Below are positions 1 through 13,780 of a stretch of 64,000 nucleotides of DNA, in pieces. Under the pieces are notes generated by a model that saw only the letters and a list, made by a program, of their open reading frames with translations, made no database searches and had not been told where the DNA came from. The stretch comes from Phallusia mammillata (Eukaryota; Chordata; Ascidiacea; Phlebobranchia; Ascidiidae). The stretch lies in the NCBI GenBank assembly GCA_003260075.1, contig QLIY01000640.1, positions 1-64,000 of the forward strand, in the 5' to 3' direction. The position numbers and the translations under genes are program-made. How positions within the stretch are numbered: the stretch's first letter is position 1; each line of letters begins with the position of its first letter.

Positions 1-1397
1 CAATATAATTAAGACAAAATTGCCAAGATTTTAGGGTTAAATCTATAACCCACTTTGGTAAATTGGAAATCTTGGTTATCTGCCCCCATTCATCAAATTT
101 GTTTTCTGATAGGTTTAAAAATGTTATATTTTGCAAAATATTTTCTGCAGGTGGTGACATGGCGGAAATCAAGTTGCCAACCAGGTGAAGTTCTTCTACA
201 TCTGGCCATATCTGTGCATACTGTGCAACCTGCATGTATAAACAACAAAAGACTAAGATAAAAGAACAATCTTTGTCAAAAATAAAAACATTTTGTACAA
301 CATATATATATATACATATTCTTAGTTGACACAAGCAGTTCATTTATTGAAATACACAATCATTAAATCGAGATTTTCAACACTTATCACTAAAATATAC
401 AAGCTTTAAACTTACATTATTCCAAGTAAGTTTGCATTTGTTTAAAATAAGTGTTTTTACAGATGAAAATGCAGCTGTGTGTTTCAAACATTCATCATTG
501 AATGACAGTAAGTTTTCACTTAGATTGAGAATTTTTAGTTGAGTCAACTGGGACACAATATTACAAACTGACATCCAAGTTGACAATAAATTCTTTGACA
601 AGTCCAAGGTAGTGATGTCTGGTAAAAATTGTATGTCAAGATAAAAGTATAACTGGTCATAGGTAAAATTATTTACTTGGTGCAAGAGATGAAAGTTCTC
701 CAGCAGGCCCAGATGAAGATATCATTAGATCACGCAAACCAATTATTTTTAAGTTTGTTAGAACACTACAAACAAAAATAATCATGTTAAGTTACATCAT
801 TTTTTGCAGGGGTAAAAAGTAAATGATAAGTACCTAAATTGCTTTTGAACTTTATCAAGACCAACTGTATCCACTTTTTTGTGTTGCCCTGTATTGGTAA
901 TCATAAACATTTCTCTTTCACCACAAACATTAACACCAGCTGGAACTTGGTATCGATCTTGAATTGCTTCACAAATTGTAATGCCCCGATTTATCTTAGT
1001 TATTCGGACAAATGATCCATTTTTAGAGTGTCTGTGAAAAAAGTATTATCCTAATACTACCATCAGTAAATATTTTCATTACCTTGCTTACTTGCACGTA
1101 AAGTATACAACTCCATTTTTTGATCCATCATGTTTTCCCCTGGTAGAGTCATCCCATTCAATTCCAATCCAAACTCCTGTTAATGTATTTTGTTAGTTTA
1201 TAAAAATCTGAATGTTTCGGTGAATAAGTCTGTGCTAAAAAAATTGTTTTTAAAAAAAATTGTTTTACTATTGAGTTAAGATAATTGGTAAAAAATAGCT
1301 TACCTTCACTAGGTGGAACTAGACCAATAAACTTGACTGTTCCGACATATCCATCCACAGATACACGGTCATCAACAAGCAAATCTGTATCTGACAT
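1..1397 (-). CDS. TBCE: Tubulin-specific chaperone E (tubulin folding cofactor), 5' part; gene runs off the left edge
   Basis: TBCE binds alpha-tubulin in the cofactor complex that assembles and takes apart tubulin dimers in the cytosol. Exons in transcript order: 1304-1397, 1092-1176, 834-1031, 677-765, 416-618 and 54-229, about 281 residues; phases agree at every junction. The start at 1397 opens a CAP-Gly domain (GVWIGIEWDD, then the glycine-rich SKNG segments). After it comes a linker and a leucine-rich repeat region (TLDLSKNLLSTW; LKILNLSENLLS; FLNLSENKFDEWG). The family is usually a little over 500 residues, so the rest of the repeats and the C-terminal ubiquitin-like domain lie outside the window. 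The 677/618 intron is short (58 nt) and would be read through as an open frame if missed. Family assignment is firm; the last donor at position 53 is less sure. Confidence 0.93.
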
Positions 1398-4300
1398 AAT
1401 TCATAAATTTCAGAAGGCTCTCTAAAAATCAGCAGCACAGTACAGTTTTACAGTGGCACAACAACACTCCACAGGAAATAATTTAAAATAATGCAAATTT
1501 AGTATTTTTTGTGTCTTTGCAACATTCTTTTTGGGCCAATTACAGAACTTGACAGTTGACATGAAATTGGACTTCTACTTGGACTTGGACCACTTGTTAG
1601 ATTTGTTTGACTAAAATTCTAAAAAATTTCAGCGACAGTGTTTCCCAAAATATTTAAGATACAGCAATTGGCAATTTTCTCGATGGCAATATGAACGAAA
1701 AACAGTTTTGAGTTACGGGTAAACGATTTGTGGGTTTTAGTGGATTTGTGTCACAAACTATTGGTAGTTACAGACAATTTCTACAAACAAAGTTTTTACC
1801 TGCCATGACACTACAAATAGGTTCACCAGCGTCCATGTGTTTATATTGTAGACGGTTAAAATCAGTGGTCTTCAATCTTTTCAGCGAAATCGTCCTCTTG
1901 CTAGGGCACTGGCTCAATATCGCCCCCATTATTTTGTTATTTTTTTAAAGTTGTTGAGCTTGTGCGTGCAATAAGATTTACCCAGAACCACCAATGCTTA
2001 TGTTAACAGTTAAAACCAAATTTAATTGCAACAAAGACACTGAGGGTCAAATTCACTCAATTCTAACGCATCCATGCAAAGTTTCTGACGTCATAGACAA
2101 GATAACGTTATACGATTATATGCCCAAACAATAGGCTAGCCGTTTTTGTTGTTTTGATTGAAAATAATGGGGCATACTCGGTAGAAGAGAAACCTATACA
2201 TTCCACATTATAAAATTACACTAGATTTATCAAATTAAATGACACAAAAACTTTTAAAGCGCTTGTAGGCCTATAGAAAGTGTAAAGTAAAACAAGTTGG
2301 AGGAAAAGCTTACCGTTATATTAAAAAAGGTATAGCCGGTCACCATACATAGCCTTGACAAAGCGTCCCCTCTGGCTAAATAAACAGCCCAACCTTGCTC
2401 TCGAGATCACAAAAACAAAAACAAATCGCCAAATGCAACTTATTCAAATAGCAGCGAAGCTTATGTGCCCCATGTGGCTTGTGTATTTGCAAGACAAATA
2501 AAATCGGCTTGTATGTTAGTCTAGTCTCACAATTCTTGTACATTTTTATACAATCAGTAATTTTGAAATCGCACCCCTAGGAAGTAAAATCGCACCCCAA
2601 ATCTTAAAATTGTCACTATCGCCCTGGTTTAAATGCTATAACATATTAAAGATTGTTATATATAAAAAAATTTTATACCTTACTTCGTCCTGAGTAATTG
2701 TTGCTATCAGCAGTAGAATTTCTGCATTGTTTCCTTTGATTCAACTAATTTTAAACATGTCGAGAATTGTGCCATAGAAATCGTAAAAGAACTCGTTACC
2801 AAACTTCAGAAAACAGAAATATTCTGCTTTTGTAATTTGCAGGTTATGTTTTGTTTGTTGAGTTGTCATGCGATTCCTGATTAGAAACTATTTTTGTTCA
2901 AGGTCCTATGACCCGCTTTTCAAATATATACTTGTTTCAATTACGGGCAAAGGCCATTGTCATGTCTATAGTCTGGCATTGATGTTGTGTTGTGTCGTCC
3001 ATTGTGTTGTTGTGGCGCGTGGGTTTAGTAATGTTGCGTTTGATATACGTTTTTGACGCGTGTAACATTAATTCTTAGACGACGTAAGTTGTTGTTCCCA
3101 ACCGTGTGCGGGATTGGTGTTGACTGCTGATTTTGAATGTTGACCCACCCCCCCCCCGTAATTGTTGCTATCAGCAGTAGAATTTCTGCATTGTTTCCTT
3201 TGATTTTTGCCCCCCCCCCGTAAAGGTCATTGGTGTATGTACAGGCATGACGTAGTTATGACGTTGGATCATGAAAGTATACCAGACCCGTATTCTCAAC
3301 ACAGAACCTTGAATGGTGAATTCTTGACACTCAGAAGCTTTTGAAGCTGGTTTGCGTTTTGTTGCAGTGTATTTTTATGAGTAGTCAGACATTTAACATT
3401 TGATACACCTGCCCCACTTCAATCTAATGTGTGTGTTGTGTCATGTTGTTGTTGCATATCAAAATTCTAGTTTGTTTTTATTAGAAAAATTATCATTTCA
3501 AAGCATTTAGCTATTTTTTTGGTTTTTATGTCCTATATACTTTCGCACTATGCCCAGGTAAATCCAAGCTTTTTATAAGCCTACCATTGTATCACATGCT
3601 TTCCAATGATTTAATATAGTTTAGGTTTTGTTATATTGTAGTAATGTTTTGTATTAAAATTTACTGTGGATAATTTTTATGCTTGTCCTAAACATGTTTC
3701 TTTTCATCCACATATACTTTGTGAAGTAATCCCCTTCAAGTCATTATCATGCTGGTATAAATGGAGTCAGAAAATATCATATTGTTTCTTTTTTATTGCT
3801 TGGTGACTTTAAGTATAATTAACTAACGTTGGATAACTTGGTTAAAATGGTGTGTTTTGTTGGACCAATTCCCTGCAGTTGTAGTATACTAACAAAATCA
3901 GTATTGTAGTTTGTGTAGCTATCTAGCTATTTGTTACATTAGGTAACATCAAAAAGCAATACATTTTGGTAAAAAACTGGTCTTATGAGCTATGTTCAAA
4001 AATGAGTAATACAGATTAATTTTGGGCAACGATGGCATTCCATTTTTGACAGTTGTCATTAGGACTGAAAATTGTTGATCTATACTATAGATTCTATAGT
4101 CTAGACTTACTTATCTACATAAAACTATGTTAAGTTTAAAAGTTGCATTTGTAGCCTTTTAACCGTCTTAGTGTTTGCCTGCATTTTTTTGGCTAAATGT
4201 ATGGTTTCTGGTTGTAAAAATAATTCATAAACTACCATGGAGGAATAAGAATGTTGGAATTTCAATGATTGAAATTTTAAATTTGAACTTTGTGTTATTG

Positions 4301-4500
4301 TAACAGACCAATCACTGAATTGTGCCCAAACAAAGAAGCATAAGTAATATTCAACCGAAATGACTCCATATTCGCGCATCCATAGGAAGTAATCAAATGC
4401 TATCAAAATTCAAATTCTTGGCCCACTCTGATGATTTAACCATCATTCCCAATTGAATTTGGCCAGGTTTGGCAAAGCAGAGGCACCTGGCAACTTTCTC
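1398..4500. other. Intergenic, AT-rich, no gene seen
   Basis: Upstream flank of TBCE. Only short, stop-broken frames occur on both strands. A (TA) run lies inside the TBCE intron near 303-317. Two 10-C runs at 3148-3157 and 3210-3219 bracket a 48-nt exact copy of 2694-2741 (see findings). I see no convincing exon, RNA gene or intact mobile element here. Confidence 0.6.
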
Positions 4501-7500
4501 CAGTTTTGGACTTCCGCTTATAGTGACAAACATTGGGACGATGTAGTAGGCGTAAGGTGGTACAAATGGCCAGTGCGTGACTACCGTTGATGCCGTACAT
4601 CCGCAACAACAGGGCGCATAATGGTCGGAAATGCCAATGGTACAGTGCTGCGCTTTTGTTAGATTGCAAATGCTACTCAGACAGTGAACGCGTCCAGACA
4701 GGAAGTAGATATCAACCGGGCGCGCTTAGCGTTTTTTTGCGAGGATCGCTTCCTTCCCAATCCCGTATTTCGCCGCTGTTACGGTACACATGGATGTTTC
4801 AGTAATATTTTGATTGCTAATTGCCTGTAACAGACATATTCTATGAGCGGTGATATTGTGTTTGATCTGGAAGTCCGTTTCAACGCGTCAACACACAGCG
4901 GAACTGCCCGCTCTCCAGTTCAACTAAGTGCACAAGCTTACATCACAAAAAGATGTGATCTGCATGGTAACTGTTATCCGAAGCTGTCAACTGCGTCTTG
5001 TTGACGATCGTGCGGCAAGTGCGTTAGTGTGTAATGGACTTCTCCAAAACAACTCACGCGGTCGCCAGCAGTTGGATTGTCGCAATTTTATGAAGTTATT
5101 TTAAGGAGAAGTGATCTTGGCTGGCGATTTTATGCTTAAAACGTGCGAGAAAATCGTTGAATTTTACGATGACTGCGCATAACAAGGGCTTTGGCCATTT
5201 GACGTTCTATTAGCAGGAAGTGCAGCTGCACTGTTATATCCCGAACACACAGATTAACCCGAACCAGAGCCGTGTGGGAAAGGCAACGAGACTGTCAGAT
5301 TGTTTTCGTCCTGTGCCTTTTCCGATAATGGGAGTTTTGAACTTGCAGTAGCCGATGTCTGTTATTGCGTAGTATTTCCTACACAAAAAACATATTTTCA
5401 TTTGCCTTTAGAAATTAATAATTTGTGGTAATAGTTTTTGTTAGCGCTGTTTACAATACCTTTTTTTCAAACAAAACGACAACAACTGAATTATATATAC
5501 GATAGTCGCTAGTTGCCGCTGCATTTGTCAAGTAAATACGGACAGGCAGTTCATTGATTCGCGCAATTCGTATCGAGGAATGCGAGGTTTTTGTTCCGCC
5601 TTCCTTTTTTGGCATCAAAACTAACGACGCGGCTTTGACCGTAAATGTGATATTTTAAGCTGTTTGGAGAAACGACCTTATCCACGCCGTTGCTCGCCTT
5701 TGTGTGCCCTGTCGTCACCTCGCTTTGGGTTTGGTCTCTCGCGGATCGTCATTTACCCGCTTTCAAGCTTATCAAAATGTTGGCTTACGGCGAAAAACCG
5801 CTACCACCTGTCGGTGACCTTATGTATGCCCCATAAGCATTTTGTAGAAGTTTGTGTGTGTATTGGCGAGCTTTTCGGTTCACTTGTTGTGACGGCAACG
5901 AAGTCGTCGAAAAACAGGACGACCGAGCGTGGGCTCAGTCGAGTCGGGCGTTCCTGGAAAGCGAATGTTTTTCCGATCGCGATTGGCGCCACTCAACAAC
6001 GTTCCGCGGGCCTTGTTGGAACGTGCTCATCAAAAGTATTTCACCGGATTTAATGAGCACACTCCGACAATCACCAATCACTGGGTATTTACTTCTACTG
6101 ATCGTCGGGATGTCGTGGTGTATTGCGATTTGATACGTTGCTGAAACGATCGGAGTTGCGTCATACACTTATCAAGATTGAAAGGACGGATTAAGAAAGG
6201 TCAGAACAGTTTTTTACCTTCGAAGTGACATAGCAATATGCGGTTGCATGCGCTCGTGAACAATCCAGGATACACATCGCGCCGCTTGTTTGTGTGTCCA
6301 TAAAACTTAATGGAGCGCTATCAAAACGTGACAGTAAACGTCTAGACCTGACAAGACTTCGCGTATCGGACATCGCCGCAACGAAAACAAAGAAGGTTCG
6401 GCATCGCCCCGGGCTCTGAAGAAATGGTGGCGAGTCCGCATTAAATGGAAAATAATAGGGCCTGACAAACTCACGGCGTCTCATGGAAAGATTTACCCGA
6501 TGTGTTGTCGTCAGTATCACAGGAAAGGAATGGCTGTATTATAATTGATTTTAGAATTTCTGAGAGTTTGCTAAGCGATGTATTTATTAATCAGACTTCC
6601 CCGTAAGCAATTTTTATCATTGGTAATAGGTATGAATTATAATTCAGATATATTGTGTTGTACAAATTTGATGACTGTGTCAGAACACAAACGCTCATTA
6701 GCGTGATTGGTGAGGTGAGTTTTTTTACATTTATTAATAGAGCAGCATTTGAGAATTGTTCCAGCCCAAATACGAGGCACTCAGTAGAGTCAGTATTACG
6801 AATGTGTTTTACGCGCTTTGTGGCCACAAATGTCAAGGGAAACCCGAAATTCAACTTTTTCCAGTGTTCCACCCTGATGCGTCAACTAAACAACGCATCG
6901 TGTAAGGCGCATCCACTTGTTAACCTGCGACACTTTACTGAAAGCCACAAAAACGTTAAAAATGCGAAAAAAATGCGAAAAAAAACGCATGTCACACATG
7001 CAGGTGTAAAGTGGTTTTTGTGTAGGGCTCAAATGCGATACTTGTGGTATTTTTGCCCTCCTGAATGTAAGCGCATGACAACACGGCTTGATCTAAGCAT
7101 GGGTACTTTCAACTTGTCCTCAATAATGGAATTAAAAATTATCGACGGTGAGTATTAGAAGAGGCCAAAATCTCTTGGCAAGCACCGATTATCCTCGATC
7201 CGCTCCTTTGTTTTATCCGGTTTAGTCTTAAGAGGCTTCGCACCTTTTGGAACTAATCTTTTTAACCGTTTTCTCCGATCTTTTATTCTTCACAGGATCA
7301 CTCTAAATGATTCTAATCCGTTGCAAGCTGCACTGCTTGATAATCCTTAAACCACGCATAGCTCGTAATCAATGGTTGCTTTCACATGTTTTCACCAACA
7401 TCCCAAAACGTTGACAAGTTGGTGGTTGTTTTGCGCGCGAGCAATCGGGTTTAACGTGTGTTTACCGGTCACTATTTGTGGTGTAATTGAGGAAAATTGT

Positions 7501-10500
7501 CTGATTGCAAGTGTCGTGGACTTTCGCGTTTGGCCTAATTACGACCGCGCCGATCTGTTGAAACGCGAAGGCGGTCGTTTATGCTTGGGTAATTTGTGCG
7601 ATAGCCGCTTGTTGATCGCGAACATTGCTCAATTGTTTTTGCCTTGCCAACTTCGAAGTCGCGATTTAATTGACCACGCGATGCTTCGCGCAAGCAGCAA
7701 TTTTCGTGTCTCGGTACCATCCATGTGCTTATTATGATAAGAAGGCAATTACCTTCACCTGTGCCGACCCTATGCTGCGGTTTCCTGCTCCCGAGGAAGG
7801 AATTTGTAGGGAAATTGTAAACTTGTGCCGAAATTAAACCTTGTCACGGCAATTTGGTTGTTCTTCGACTTTCACATCGATTGCAGGACACATCTACGGT
7901 ATGTTATTTTAATGTGACGTTGATTCATTTGGTTTTAATAAAAACAGAAAAAAGGACATTGTTTTTATGGTTTCGATGGCAATGTAAAACTTTCGATGCA
8001 CGATGTGAATTTGAATTTAAGACTTTTAAGTGTTCTTGGGAAACCGCAGTACTTGTTTGCATACAGTCAAAAGAAGTTAAAATAGATTAGCGGTCCCTAG
8101 TGTGTAACACACTCTCCATACTCACTCGTACATTAACCACCTTACTAATCCGACATCACACGTTAGTAAAGGGCGGAACGCTATTAACCCCTAACCCGAC
8201 GGCATTTTCTCAAACGCGGCGGTCACCAGGGCAAATGTGGGATCCTAATCGCTTGTATAGATATAGAAGTCGTTGGTGGAGCATCAAACGAGCAACGGCC
8301 AATTCGTTTTATAAATTCCGTCACGTTGGTGGCTGTCGCCGAACGTATTATTAGCGGTGACGTGCGTACAACTTGTCAATCACGGTCTAATGTGGTCAGG
8401 TCGTTGTTCTGATGGGCATTAGAGACGACACCAAGCGCAAACCCAAACTCGTAGATGTTGGAACCTTAATGATTACATGTGATCTCACACGTTGCTGCCA
8501 CTTGTAAATTAGACAGATCTAAGTGTGTTTCAATCTGGGTCTGATTTCAATCCATGTGCTTGACAGTTCAGACTGCATTTTTTGGGTTGCAAACGGTATT
8601 TTTGTAATATGTCATTGAAATCGCTACAAGATTTCCGTGATGGTCCACATTAGAAATGCAGCTCCTTCTGAACAACATTTATTCATAGAAAACGATTTTT
8701 TTCGTTTCCATGATTGGGTTCATTTCCTTCCCGTGTAAAATTGATACAGTGGTGTTATGCTTTGTGACAAACGGTTAACCAAAAGCGGCAGTGCAAACTA
8801 GAGCTTAACTTCGCGATTTTAGCAACACGATATGTTCACTTGCAAGCGCACAAAGCCCAGGTGTGCAAAACAAACTTGTTTTCATGGCTTTCGCATCGCA
8901 TTATATTATCGGCGGTAAAGTGTTGGGCATATCAAGAATGCCACGCATGGCGATTTTGAATGTCGTTCACAGGGGACAGATCGCCTTAAGTTACTGCCAC
9001 GCTGGCGATCTTGTTGCAAGTCTAATTCAAAAAACACAGCAAGTGGAACAAGCACACCGTTTTTTGAGCGTTGGTGCCTGGGAGTCTTCTGTGAACAACA
9101 GAGGACTGCCTGTTGTTACAGGTCCTCGCCTGCTTTCGATATGTTGTTATTTGCTGCGTCTTTGGAGCCGTAAGGGTTTGGAAGCATCTTGTAGGATTAA
9201 TTAATCTGTCGATAGTAACAGGTGTAGTTGTCAATGAGAGATATTAACATAACAATATTGAAAGCGGCAGGTGTCGTTTTATTAAGAGATTTAAAAATAA
9301 CTACCAGGTTGTCAGCCTTGTGTACACAGTGACTGGAATAAGCCGTTTAAAGGGCAATGCTATTGAAATTACGTCATCGCTGTCAAACCATTAGGAAATC
9401 CAAATGTTGCCAAATAAGGTCAGACGTTGTTGATTGGCAATTTTCGTTAAACTCATCGCCTGAGCACGTGCCGCTTCCGAACGCTTCTTACCTTGCACCG
9501 ACATCGCCGTGGTCATGTGCAGTCGATCCCATTTCCGACCGACAAGCGCCATCCGCCGTTGCGCGCTTCTTGTATTGCTTTGCGGAAAGATCCATTTCCC
9601 GGGATTGCAGTGCTACAAGGGTCGTCGCAGGCGTCCGCCAGTGGACCCTTTCCCCACTTATTACACAATTGATTAGCATTTCATAACACGAGACGACACG
9701 TCACGGCAATAATTCGTTTCGTCGCCGGGTTCATGAACTCAATGTGCTGCATCGCTTTGAGACAACTTTTCCGCGTCTTCTGTCTAGAACCAGCAGGACA
9801 TGACGCACAGAGACATAGTGGAGACTTTTTACGCCACCTTTTTAGCCGAAATCCCAAGATTTTGATTTTCGTTTACAGTGAATCTAAAATCTGTGCAAGA
9901 TTTTAAACTAGTAGCTTTGCAGCTCTTCTGGTTTATTATTTTCAGATCAGAAAGTATGAAATGAGAGGGTCAGGCATATGTTTTCAAACAGGAAATTCAG
10001 ACTTTCTTCTCCCTAAGAGTGTTAGTTTTGTACAGTGGAGAAACACTTTTCACCACATGTGCTAATTTAGTGCAAATCACACGCATACGTTCATTTGACA
10101 CGACAAAAGTGAAGCTCTTTGTTAAGCCGTTGATCCTCCATTATGCATGCCACCTGTTCATCGAAAGCAACACCTGCTGCTTTTTCCACTATTTGCTATA
10201 GATGTGTGAGGGCAATCATGGACAGAGAAAGGGACGACCCTGTGCAGTTCCCTTATCAAGTGTACGTGATGCCGTTCTGGCGTGTGGCTCAACTCTTAAT
10301 CTGTTTCCGAGAAGGCGGCTCTGCAATGCCATCACGAATCCGGCGGCCTGTTGGTCACAGATTCTATTTTCTGCAGTGACATACATGCAAATCAGAAATA
10401 CCACACGCAGGAGACAGCTTAACTTTCTGGTGGCCCAGAAAGAGAAGTGAGATGTCGAGAACAAAGGACACATTCTTTTGTTTAACCCTTGGAAAGTTAC

Positions 10501-13500
10501 CATCCAGCCATCTTTAAGATTTCCGAGGTCAGATTATTGGGAACATTGGAAAGCTATCTGTGCGTTTGATTAACAGCTATTTTGTCCTTGTTATTAGTCT
10601 TTTTTTAATGTTGCTATTGAACTGACCACAAAATATGATTGCACAAGCCAACCGGGCTTAAAAGCAGCTTGAAAAGATTTTACCCTTAGCCAAGCAAATA
10701 CTTTTTCCGCTTTTTCTGCGTGGGCGCATTTTAATTTATCGGGCGTGTTGTAGTGTTGACCCTGTGGGGTGTTAGGCATGAATTCTTATGCTTTACGTGC
10801 GCCTGTGTGCTGGCAAGTTGATTGTTTGTTTTCCCCCCCCCCAATTCTTATGCTTTACGTGCGCCTGTGTGCTGGCAAGTTGATTGTTTGCACACGCCAG
10901 TGTTTGTGAGCGTTTGTCAGACGATAGAGGCACAATTGATTGCCACCGGTTTGACTGTGGAAACTGAGGTCCACTCGTTATTTTCGATGTCCCACGTACT
11001 GTGTCACCTGTTTTGATGTATTTACCGTTGGCGTAATTCGGTTTCCATGTATATTGTGTTGTATTGAAAAATATCAGGTCACGTTCGTGCGCAGCTGTCT
11101 TGGCTTTGGGTAATGTAAATGTCGTGCTGTGCGTCAACGTTAATTGGACGAAAGCTCATAAGTGATAACTGTAGTTTGTACGTTTGGGTTCGCATGTTAG
11201 TTAGTGTGATTTGTTAAACGTCGGAAACTTGTACTTGAACCGCGCTTAAAGTCAGACCAGATTATAGAAAGCGAACGACCGCTAAGGTCACTGGCAAAAA
11301 AATAAGTGTCAAAAGGTGACAACTAAGCAAACACAGCTACGCCCTGTTTTGGAAATTCCAGTGGCTTTTATCCCGTTCAAAGTTCGTCGCAGCAGATATG
11401 CGCTACTTCAACACTTGCTGTTTGCTTTCGCAGTACCCCATTCGGCTAAAAGAAAACAACCCCGATTGGCCATAAAGGGCTCGTTTCCCTCGTCTTGACC
11501 CATTTCTCCCAGACGCCCGCGCACCATGGCTTGTTGTCCTTCTGCGCTCCTATCTGTCGCAATTGGCGCTTAACAGTGTTTGATCTGCTGCGTTCGGAGA
11601 GCGGCGGCTTCTTGCAACTCTCACTTTACGATCGCGCCGCTGGTGTCTCACTGCTGTTGGAATTACCAATTAAGACACCCGAATCCGCGACTTGCAATTC
11701 CACAAGCGGTTGGTATGACATGAGGGCGCGAAATTGTGATAGGTTTTATTAATCATCAACTGTTTTGCACTGGCCTCCTTAGTTTCAGTTTCGCGGATGT
11801 CGCAATATAAGGAAGTGGGATATGTCGAAGAGGCAGTGACTCGAGTGCTTGGTCACTCCATTCTTGTGCTGTTGACCAAACGTCGAAAGCTTCCGCGCTT
11901 TAATCTTTGTTTGCCCTCCCTCTTGTCCGCGTTTTCAGATTGGTTGGGCCGCGCGATCGCTTTGTGCTGCGGCGTGAGTCATTTGCCATTGTGATGAGGA
12001 GCGTTAGCGCGCACGATTTCGCGCCACAGGAATTTGCTTGCGAAGGCTGTCCTGCCGATGGGATGTCATGGGTTGGAGATGGGACGCGCAGTGGGTCGCA
12101 TAGTCTTTTTGAAGTTTCTCACACGCCTTGCTATTTTGGTTAGACGTCGAGCGACCGCGATAATGTACTCAAAACAAGGCGATCCATCGGCTGATACCTT
12201 TCAAGTGCAGAGTAAGCGAGCCACCTCGGTGTCGCCGACGCTTGGTCCCGGTTGCGTGGCTTTTTTCCACCGCTCGTGATTAAAATAGATCCCAATGTTT
12301 GTTTGAAATATTCCTACGGCCCAAATTTTATTTGAAGGGCAGCCAATGAATATATACACACACGTCACATTGCGTGATTCCCCGATTCTCGACGATACTG
12401 CTCCTTACCTTTTTTGTTCTCGGATATCGTGTGGATCCATTCGCCCTTTGCCTCAAAGTTGGCGCGGCTGTATTTACTTTGAGTAGAGCGAGGATTTGTC
12501 GCCAAAGCCGCACATGATTCAGCACATTGAAACTTCCCCCCTCGCCTTTGTACGAGCTAGTAATTTTGGCAACACATGGTTGCTGTCGATTTCAGTCGCA
12601 GTAAAAAGATCTCAAGTGGAGAGAGTTATTTCCTGCTAATAAAGCTTCAGTGGAAGGCCAGGGGAAACGCCGCTAGGGCATTTAGCGTGAATGAAACTCA
12701 GTCAAGTTTCCGGCCGCATTCCACCCGTTGCTTGGTTACGGGCGAGCGAATATGTCTAGCGAGTATGACCTTGCGTGTGGCGCACTTGCTCCCGTTTAAT
12801 ATGCGACTGTCCATTGTATGCTGCGTGACAGACAGACAGACAGACTGACAGACGCCTGTATTTTTCGATGGCAAACTACCATCGTGCGCACCGATGTCCG
12901 CAGTTAGTTTATGCGGTTGAGCAGTTGAGGTATAATATTGGTAGATATGTATTTAGCCAGGTATCACAAACAATTTGTGCGGGTGTGGGAATATTTTTCT
13001 GGCAAAGTCTTCAGCTCTGCCACAATGGTAACCCGACCTGGAGCGGAGATAAACAAACAGACGTGGGGTCGCGCAGAGCGAGTAGTGTTCCAATATCCCG
13101 CTGCGGCACAAACCATCACACAGTATCGGAAATCGGGGTCGCCTGGAAATAAGGTTAGGTCGTTGTAGCAATGCGAACTAGGAAACCGGCACACAGCTCT
13201 CTTTAGCCGTGTTGGCAACAAAAGGGGGAAGCAGGCCTTGTTTGTACATCGCAAGCGCGCTTGTCCTGATCTTGCTTGGTAAGCCTTCGCCCGCTGGGGC
13301 GATCTATTTTCTCCCTCGCTGAAAAGGGTCGTGTTGCGATATCAGGAATTGTAATCGAGCGACGAGATCTCGCGCTTTTTCCAGTACCGATTTCATTAAC
13401 TAGTGTCAGGTTTTACCGCGCGCGAACGAGTGTCTCGTCACGCGCAGTTGTCTGTCATTGGTGCCAATTTGGGCCTCGTGTGCTTTAACGTTGTCGCAGC

Positions 13501-13780
13501 CGTAACTGCGGTCATTGAAGCGCAAACTTTAGCCCTGTGGACAGAACAGCAGCAGAAGTAATGTGTTTCCCGTTGTTGCCATGTGACTGGAAGATAGTGA
13601 TTCGACAGGCAGAGGAACAGAGAAAACCACACATTTCCGGGAATAGGCACCGGGAAAGTACGCAAATCGTCCCATCACTTAAAATGACGATAGGATCAAT
13701 GTACTTGATGGATGTAAACTTGCCACCAGGGAAAAATAGTTTTAAAGGACACAACTTGAGGTCAGCCTATTTTTGAAAAC
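4500..13780. other. GC-richer non-coding block upstream of ERF
   Basis: About 9 kb that is visibly richer in G+C and CpG than both flanks, with composition close to that of the ERF coding exons. The open frames are at most about 125 codons, overlap one another on both strands, show no family resemblance and have no consistent splice chain, so I call no gene. A GACA microsatellite lies at 12827-12853 and a 48-nt direct duplication around a C run at 10781-10890. Most likely it is the regulatory region or untranslated 5' exons of ERF, or a long non-coding transcript, but nothing in the sequence proves any of these. Confidence 0.45.
12827..12853. repeat. GACA microsatellite
   Basis: Six or so GACA units with one GACT interruption, inside the GC-richer block. 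Confidence 0.85.

Noticed and set aside
5664-6133. Several overlapping frames around 5.7-6.1 kb as possible ERF first exons
   Set aside because: No link in phase to the ETS exons and no recognisable protein sequence.
7372-7737. 121-codon open frame in the GC-richer block
   Set aside because: No family resemblance, no splice partners, and similar overlapping frames occur on both strands nearby; GC-rich DNA has fewer chance stops.
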